Shown: positions 6,194 through 10,378 of the stretch, in pieces | How the letters are laid out: each line of letters opens with the position of its first letter | Position numbering within the stretch: the stretch's first letter is position 1 | From: an uncultured Lachnospiraceae bacterium | GTDB lineage: Bacteria > Bacillota > Clostridia > Lachnospirales > Lachnospiraceae | Direction of reading: 5' to 3' | DNA: 10,378 nucleotides | Assembly: GCA_934338765.1 (NCBI GenBank) | Contig: CAKRHL010000063.1 | Coordinates: forward strand, 1-10,378 | Notes under the pieces: generated by a model | What the model saw: the letters and a program-made list of their open reading frames with translations, nothing else | What the model was told of the DNA's origin: nothing | The model's database searches: none | Made by a program: the position numbers and the translations under genes

Positions 6194-6880
6194 ATGAGGA
6201 AAATAAAAGTTGTACGGGGAGCAGTGGTGATTGCGATCAGCGCAGGTCTTTCACTGTGGAATATGCAGTCGCAGGAAGTTGTTGCCCTGGCTCCGGTCAG
6301 TGAGCAGAGCGGTCTGCCGTCCCAGGTGCAGCGGTGGCAGGAAAGTCTGCCGGTGGCAGACACTGTGGCAGTGGCATGCAAAATAAAAAAACTCGACCAG
6401 GTAAGAGCGGTACGGGTGAAGGAGCACCAGTTAGAAGTAAAACGGATGAGAGAAGAAAGGGCAAGAAAGCAAAGAATGCTGGAAATACAAAAATGCTGTG
6501 GTGTCCGGATCAGTGAAAGTGACCGGATGATTCTGGAAAAGATCGTTCAGGCGGAAGCAGGGGATCAGGATCATCAGGGCAAGCTTCTGGTGGCAAATGT
6601 TATCTTGAACCGGGTGCGAAGTGAAAAATTCCCATCTACGATACGGGAGGTCGTTTTTGCACCAAGACAGTTTTCGCCGGTTTCGGATGGAAGTTATTCC
6701 AGAGCGGAAGCCTCTGGGGATACCAGAAAAGCAGTGGATGAGGCACTGCATGGAGTGGATGGCTCCCAGGGAGCCTTGTATTTTATGGACCGGCGCTATG
6801 CCGATGGCGGCAACGTAAGCTGGTTTGACAGGAGCCTGACAAGACTGTTCCAGCATCAGGGACATGAATTTTTTAAATAA
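6194..6880 (+). CDS. Secreted SleB-type cell wall hydrolase
   Basis: The C-terminal domain (about 108-228) is the SleB/CwlJ hydrolase fold, a lytic transglycosylase family acting on peptidoglycan. It shows VQAEAGDQDHQGKLLVANVI with the likely catalytic E121, LNRVRSEKFPSTIREVVFAPRQFSPV, and the end ALYFM...HEFFK. The N-terminus has a basic patch (MRKIKVVR) followed by a hydrophobic stretch to about residue 25, a signal peptide or membrane anchor. Residues 70-100 are highly charged and probably helical. I chose the ATG at 6194, with GGTGA (6181-6185) upstream. GTG at 6182 with AAAGG (6173-6177) and TTG at 6179 are alternatives adding four or five residues. It has its own control region with a WalR box. 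SleB is known for spore germination, but many clostridial paralogues act in vegetative wall turnover, which the WalR box favours. Confidence 0.88.
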   Translation: MRKIKVVRGAVVIAISAGLSLWNMQSQEVVALAPVSEQSGLPSQVQRWQESLPVADTVAVACKIKKLDQVRAVRVKEHQLEVKRMREERARKQRMLEIQKCCGVRISESDRMILEKIVQAEAGDQDHQGKLLVANVILNRVRSEKFPSTIREVVFAPRQFSPVSDGSYSRAEASGDTRKAVDEALHGVDGSQGALYFMDRRYADGGNVSWFDRSLTRLFQHQGHEFFK

Positions 6881-6903
6881 CGAAGATACCGGATGACAGC
6901 TTA

Positions 6904-6930
6904 ACAGCGTGGGATTTCGTTCCACGCTGT
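6904..6930 (+). terminator. Hairpin after the hydrolase gene, weak terminator
   Basis: An 11-bp stem (6904-6914 with 6920-6930, one G-T pair) with a 5-base loop lies 23 bases after the stop codon. The sequence that follows (GAGTTGTGTCTTG) is only mildly T-rich, so termination may be inefficient or factor-dependent. Confidence 0.5.
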
Positions 6931-6940
6931 GAGTTGTGTC

Positions 6941-6969
6941 TTGAAATAAGGTCATTGATATGGTAAAAT
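6941..6969 (+). promoter_or_regulatory. Sigma-A type promoter of thrC
   Basis: TTGAAA (6941-6946), a 17-base spacer and TAAAAT (6964-6969), with TG at 6961-6962 forming an extended -10. Transcription would start near 6976, leaving a leader of about 100 bases. I see no T-box or peptide attenuator in that leader. Confidence 0.8.
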
Positions 6970-7076
6970 TTTTTCCAAAAGCATAGCGATGAAGCAATCT
7001 GTGACATCAACCGGTGGGGATATCTTTTGACCCCGGCATTATTGCATCAGATCGCAGATCAGAATGGAGGAAAGAC

Positions 7077-8564
7077 ATGGAACCAATGTATAGAAGTACC
7101 AGAAGCGAAGGAAAGACAGTTACAGCATCCCAGGCCATTTTAAAGGGACTGGCTGAGGATGGAGGACTTTTTGTGCCAACAAGCATTCCGTCACTGGATA
7201 AGTCCTTTGCAGAGATTGCAAAGCTGAATTATCAGGAGACTGCTTATGAGGTAATGAAAAAGTTCTTTACCGATTTTACAGAGGAAGAGCTGAAAAACTG
7301 TATTACAAAAGCTTATGATGATAAGTTTGATACAAAGGAGATCGCACCTTTAGTAGAGAAGGATGGTACATATTATCTGGAGTTGTTCCATGGTGCAACC
7401 ATCGCATTTAAGGATATGGCATTATCTATCCTGCCGCATCTTTTAACCACATCTGCCAAAAAGAATCACATCACCAATGAGATCGTGATCCTTACAGCAA
7501 CTTCCGGAGATACCGGAAAGGCAGCTCTGGCAGGTTTTGCAGATGTAGAGGGTACAAGCATTATCGTATTCTATCCAAAGAACGGTGTCAGCCGGATCCA
7601 GGAGCGTCAGATGGTGACGCAGAAAGGGAAAAATACAAAGGTTGTTGGTATTACCGGTAACTTTGATGATGCCCAGAGTGGCGTAAAGGCCATGTTCAAC
7701 AACAAGGAGCTTGCAAAGACCATGGCAGAGAAGGGATATCAGTTCTCTTCTGCAAACTCTATCAATATTGGACGTCTTGTACCACAGGTTGTTTATTATG
7801 TATATTCTTATACCCGTCTTCTGGGACAGGGTGTGGTTAAGGAAGGAGAGCCGGTAAACTTTGTAGTTCCTACCGGCAATTTCGGAAATATCCTTGCTGC
7901 ATATTATGCCAAAAACATGGGAGTACCTGTTGGCAAGCTGATCTGTGCTTCCAATGAAAATAAAGTCCTGTTTGATTTCTTTGAGACAGGTGTTTACGAC
8001 AAGAACCGTGACTTTATCCTCACAACATCCCCATCTATGGATATTCTGATCTCCAGTAATCTGGAGAGACTGATCTTTAAGATCGCCGGGGAGGATGCAA
8101 AGGCAACGGCAGATATGATGAATTCTCTTGCCACCGATGGTAAATATGAGGTGACAGATGAGATGAAGGCGCAGTTAAAGGACTTTGTCGGTGGATGGGC
8201 AAGCGAAGAGGAATGTGCCGCAGAGATCAAGCGTGTTTATGACAAGACAGGTTATGTCATGGATACCCATACTGCTGTTGCATCTGCTGTATATCATGCA
8301 TATAAGGAAAAGACCGGTGATATGGCCAAAACAATTATTGCATCGACGGCAAGCCCTTATAAATTTGGAACAAGCGTTATGGGTGCCATTGATGAGAAGT
8401 ACAAAGGAATGGATGATTTTGCGCTGATCGATGAGCTGGAAAAGGTATCCGGTACCAAGGTTCCAAAGGCAGTTGAGGAGATCAGGAGTGCCCCGGTTCT
8501 TCACGATACTGTCTGTGAGACAGAAGATATGCAGAAGACCGTAGAGGAAATTCTCGGTCTGTAA
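7077..8564 (+). CDS. thrC: Threonine synthase
   Basis: ThrC is the PLP enzyme that converts O-phosphohomoserine to threonine in the last step of the pathway. The 495 residues fit the long threonine synthase class. The PLP lysine is K112 in FHGATIAFKDMA, the phosphate/glycine loop is SGDTGKAAL (143-151), and PTGNFGNILAAYYAKNMG is the conserved segment near the middle. The C-terminal part includes the conserved MDTHTAVA region. I start at 7077, where GGAGG (7066-7070) is six bases upstream. The frame is open back to 7014, but nothing there looks like the family and no ribosome binding site supports it, while ATG at 7086 is too far from GGAGG. It is a single-gene unit between its own promoter and a perfect-stem terminator, with no hom or thrB beside it. 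Confidence 0.96.
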   Translation: MEPMYRSTRSEGKTVTASQAILKGLAEDGGLFVPTSIPSLDKSFAEIAKLNYQETAYEVMKKFFTDFTEEELKNCITKAYDDKFDTKEIAPLVEKDGTYYLELFHGATIAFKDMALSILPHLLTTSAKKNHITNEIVILTATSGDTGKAALAGFADVEGTSIIVFYPKNGVSRIQERQMVTQKGKNTKVVGITGNFDDAQSGVKAMFNNKELAKTMAEKGYQFSSANSINIGRLVPQVVYYVYSYTRLLGQGVVKEGEPVNFVVPTGNFGNILAAYYAKNMGVPVGKLICASNENKVLFDFFETGVYDKNRDFILTTSPSMDILISSNLERLIFKIAGEDAKATADMMNSLATDGKYEVTDEMKAQLKDFVGGWASEEECAAEIKRVYDKTGYVMDTHTAVASAVYHAYKEKTGDMAKTIIASTASPYKFGTSVMGAIDEKYKGMDDFALIDELEKVSGTKVPKAVEEIRSAPVLHDTVCETEDMQKTVEEILGL

Positions 8565-8630
8565 AAGGGATAAAACCGGATCAGAGTATATAATTTATCT
8601 GTAATTTCCGGAAAGATGAGATAAAATCAA

Positions 8631-8667
8631 AAAAATGCCCGTTGCCCCCTTGTCAACGGGCATTTTT
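8631..8667. terminator. Strong, probably bidirectional intrinsic terminator
   Basis: A perfect 14-bp stem (8631-8644 with 8654-8667) encloses a 9-base loop. Its ends are an A-run and a T-run, so it would work for thrC and also for transcription from the right. The right arm overlaps a possible rpsB -35 element. Confidence 0.93.
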
Positions 8668-8678
8668 TATGATAATCT
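8650..8678 (+). promoter_or_regulatory. Possible rpsB-tsf promoter
   Basis: TTGTCA (8650-8655), a 17-base spacer and TAATCT (8673-8678), with TG at 8670-8671 for an extended -10. The -35 is good and the -10 weak. It would overlap the thrC terminator and give a leader of about 140 bases. No better candidate is visible between thrC and rpsB. Confidence 0.45.
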
Positions 8679-8706
8679 ACTCTAGTGTGTTTGCGGCTGG
8701 TTTGTC

Positions 8707-8798
8707 CGTGACGCATAAAAACAAGTAAACACATATGCGGATCACGCATTGGTGCCGTGCTCGCGGTCATGTGCCGGAATGGTTCCGGGAAGCATATG
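8707..8798 (+). promoter_or_regulatory. Structured rpsB leader (two bulged hairpins)
   Basis: Hairpin 1 pairs CGTGA-CGCATA (8707-8717) with TATGCG-(GA)-TCACG (8734-8746), leaving a 2-base bulge and an A-rich 16-base loop. Hairpin 2 pairs CATGTG-CCGGAA (8768-8779) with TTCCGG-(GAAG)-CATATG (8783-8798), leaving a 3-base loop and a 4-base bulge. Hairpin 2 ends 17 bases before the rpsB GGAGG. The arrangement suggests control of rpsB, perhaps by S2 itself as known in gamma-proteobacteria. The two systems need not be related, and I do not recognise this as a named leader. Confidence 0.5.
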
Positions 8799-8828
8799 GA
8801 AGACATTAACCAATTGGAGGTAAACAAA

Positions 8829-9551
8829 ATGAGCGTAATTTCAATGAAACAGTTACTGGAAGCAGGTGTACACTTCGGACATCAGACAAGAAGATGGAAC
8901 CCGAAAATGGCTGAGTACATTTACACAGAGCGTAATGGTATCTACATTATCGATCTGCAGAAGTCTGTAGGTATGGTAGACACAGCTTACAACGCAGTAA
9001 AGGATATCGTTGCAAACGGTGGTAACATTCTTTTCGTAGGTACTAAGAAGCAGGCTCAGGATTCTATCAAGACTGAGGCAGAGCGTTGCGGTATGTACTA
9101 TGTAAACGAGAGATGGCTCGGTGGTATGCTGACAAACTTCAAGACGATCCAGACCCGTATTAAGAGACTCAAAGAGATCGAGGCTATGTCTGAGGATGGT
9201 ACATTTGATGTACTTCCGAAGAAGGAAGTAATCGGTCTGAAGAAAGAGTGGGAGAAGCTTGAGAAGAACCTTGGCGGTATCAAGGAGATGAAGAAGATCC
9301 CTGACGCTATCTTCGTAGTAGATCCTAAGAAGGAGAGAATCTGTATCCAGGAAGCACATACATTAGGTATTCCACTTATTGGTATCGCTGATACAAACTG
9401 TGATCCGGAAGAGTTAGATTATGTAATCCCAGGTAATGATGATGCGATCAGAGCCGTTAAGCTTATTGTTTCTACAATGGCTGACGCTGTTATCGAGGCA
9501 AATCAGGGTGAGTCAATGAGCGAGGAAGCTCCGGCAGAGGACGCAGAATAA
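8829..9551 (+). CDS. rpsB: 30S ribosomal protein S2
   Basis: S2 joins the small ribosomal subunit late, together with S1-like partners, near the mRNA exit side. The 240 residues show family signatures: [19 protein letters not shown] at the N-terminus, [33 protein letters not shown] and [14 protein letters not shown]. The start at 8829 has GGAGG (8816-8820) eight bases upstream. The frame is open back to 8757, but those codons are leader sequence containing hairpin 2 and do not resemble S2. The codons look biased towards GGT, CGT and similar forms, more than in the metabolic genes upstream, as expected for a highly expressed gene. The acidic tail is normal. It is co-transcribed with tsf, 28 bases downstream. 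Confidence 0.98.
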   Translation: MSVISMKQLLEAGVHFGHQTRRWNPKMAEYIYTERNGIYIIDLQKSVGMVDTAYNAVKDIVANGGNILFVGTKKQAQDSIKTEAERCGMYYVNERWLGGMLTNFKTIQTRIKRLKEIEAMSEDGTFDVLPKKEVIGLKKEWEKLEKNLGGIKEMKKIPDAIFVVDPKKERICIQEAHTLGIPLIGIADTNCDPEELDYVIPGNDDAIRAVKLIVSTMADAVIEANQGESMSEEAPAEDAE

Positions 9552-9579
9552 TCATAAATCATAAATGGAGGAAATCACA

Positions 9580-10378
9580 ATGGCAATTACAGCTTCACAG
9601 GTAAAAGAGCTTAGAGAAATGACTGGTGCAGGTATGATGGACTGTAAAAAGGCATTAACTGCAACAGAGGGAGATATGGACCAGGCAGTAGAGTGGTTGA
9701 GAGAGAATGGTCTTGCAAAGGCTGCTAAGAAGTCCGGACGTATTGCAGCAGAGGGTATCGTTGCTGTTGACGTTGCTGAGGATGGTAAGGTTGCTTCAAT
9801 CGTAGAGGTAAACAGTGAGACTGATTTCGTAGCAAAGAACGAGAAGTTCCAGGCATATGTTGCTGAGGTAGCTGCTCAGGCAAAGAATTCCAGTGCTGCA
9901 AGTCTGGAAGACTTTATGGCTGAGAAGTGGGCAGCAGAGGATGCCGGCACAGTTGAGGAGAAACTCAAGGCTATGATCGCCGTGATCGGTGAGAACATGA
10001 ATATCCGTCGTTTCGAGAAGGTGACAACAGATGGTCTTGTTGTTCCTTATATCCACGGTGGTGGAAAGATCGGCGTACTTGTCGTTGCGGATACTGATTC
10101 TGACAGCGATGCAGTGAAGGAGTGCCTGAAGAACGTAGCAATGCAGGTTGCAGCTCTTCGCCCACAGTATGTATCTACAGATGATGTAGATGCTGATTAC
10201 AAGGAGCATGAGAAGTCAATCCTTCTTGCTCAGGCAAAGAACGATCCTAAGAATGCCAATAAGCCGGATGAGATCATTGAGAAGATGATCACAGGACGTC
10301 TCAACAAGGAGCTCAAGGAAGTTTGTCTTCTGGAGCAGGAGTACTTCAAGGGCGAGAACAAAGAGTCTGTTGGCAAGT
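9580..10378 (+). CDS. tsf: Elongation factor Ts (3' end beyond window)
   Basis: EF-Ts releases GDP from EF-Tu so that it can reload with GTP. The frame is open from the ATG at 9580 to the window edge, giving 266 residues without a stop. The N-terminal UBA-like part (about 1-50) reads VKELREMTGAGMMDCKKAL ... WLRENGLAKAAKK, followed by the hallmark TDFVAKNEKF (81-90) that contacts the EF-Tu nucleotide site. A second core subdomain with VVPYIHGGGKIGVLV and VAMQVAALRP follows. Full-length homologues have roughly 300 residues, so only the last few dozen codons should be missing. GGAGG (9567-9571) lies eight bases before the ATG. No promoter or terminator separates it from rpsB, the conserved rpsB-tsf order. 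Confidence 0.98.
   Translation, partial: MAITASQVKELREMTGAGMMDCKKALTATEGDMDQAVEWLRENGLAKAAKKSGRIAAEGIVAVDVAEDGKVASIVEVNSETDFVAKNEKFQAYVAEVAAQAKNSSAASLEDFMAEKWAAEDAGTVEEKLKAMIAVIGENMNIRRFEKVTTDGLVVPYIHGGGKIGVLVVADTDSDSDAVKECLKNVAMQVAALRPQYVSTDDVDADYKEHEKSILLAQAKNDPKNANKPDEIIEKMITGRLNKELKEVCLLEQEYFKGENKESVGK

Noticed and set aside
6976-7076. T-box or threonine attenuator in the thrC leader
   Set aside because: No T-box core motif, no Thr-rich leader peptide, and no terminator/antiterminator pair; only a 4-5 bp pairing around 7016-7034.
7014-7076. Upstream extension of thrC
   Set aside because: No ribosome binding site and no family similarity; GGAGG is correctly placed for the ATG at 7077.
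8589-8594. TATAAT downstream of thrC as a promoter
   Set aside because: No -35 element at suitable spacing, and the strong terminator at 8631-8667 lies between it and rpsB.
8757-8828. Upstream extension of rpsB
   Set aside because: It spans the leader hairpin and does not resemble S2; GGAGG is correctly placed for the ATG at 8829.

Overview
The window looks like chromosomal DNA of a low-to-mid G+C Firmicute, most likely class Clostridia and probably family Lachnospiraceae. This rests on gene content, strong GGAGG ribosome binding sites, Gram-positive sigma-A type promoters and an FMN riboswitch with an intrinsic terminator. All genes I accept are on the + strand. There are no tRNA, rRNA or CRISPR signals.

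Layout. Positions 2-73 hold the 3' end of a gene with a QueH-like C-terminus (queuosine synthesis). It is followed by degenerate ~41-bp tandem repeats that run into the start of ribD (196-1278). A promoter (1343-1371), an FMN riboswitch (1391-1535) and an attenuator terminator (1557-1585) come next. They control ribE (1626-2285), ribBA (2311-3513), ribH (4082-4543), a YqeG-family HAD phosphatase gene (4554-5051) and a gene for a two-AP2-domain protein (5091-5897), and a strong terminator at 5900-5943 ends the unit. Between ribBA and ribH lies a gene-free ~530-bp near-complete imperfect palindrome with 16-17 bp perfect terminal inverted repeats. It resembles a MITE or a giant RNA hairpin.

An AT-rich regulatory region (5944-6193) follows, containing a full match to the WalR box consensus. 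It precedes a secreted SleB-type cell-wall hydrolase (6194-6880). Next is threonine synthase thrC (7077-8564) with its own near-consensus promoter and a perfect 14-bp-stem terminator. The window ends with rpsB (8829-9551), which has a structured leader, and the first 266 codons of tsf.

How the genes work together. RibBA makes both precursors from GTP and ribulose-5-phosphate, RibD processes the pyrimidine, RibH makes lumazine and RibE makes riboflavin. The FMN switch sits after ribD, so ribD is outside that feedback loop, at least at this promoter. YqeG and the AP2 protein appear to be co-transcribed with ribH. The rpsB-tsf pair is the conserved translation operon.

The observations most worth a second look are the palindromic element inside the rib operon, the AP2 / decayed-HNH / AP2 protein, the repeats that include the ribD start, the WalR box before the hydrolase, and the structured rpsB leader.
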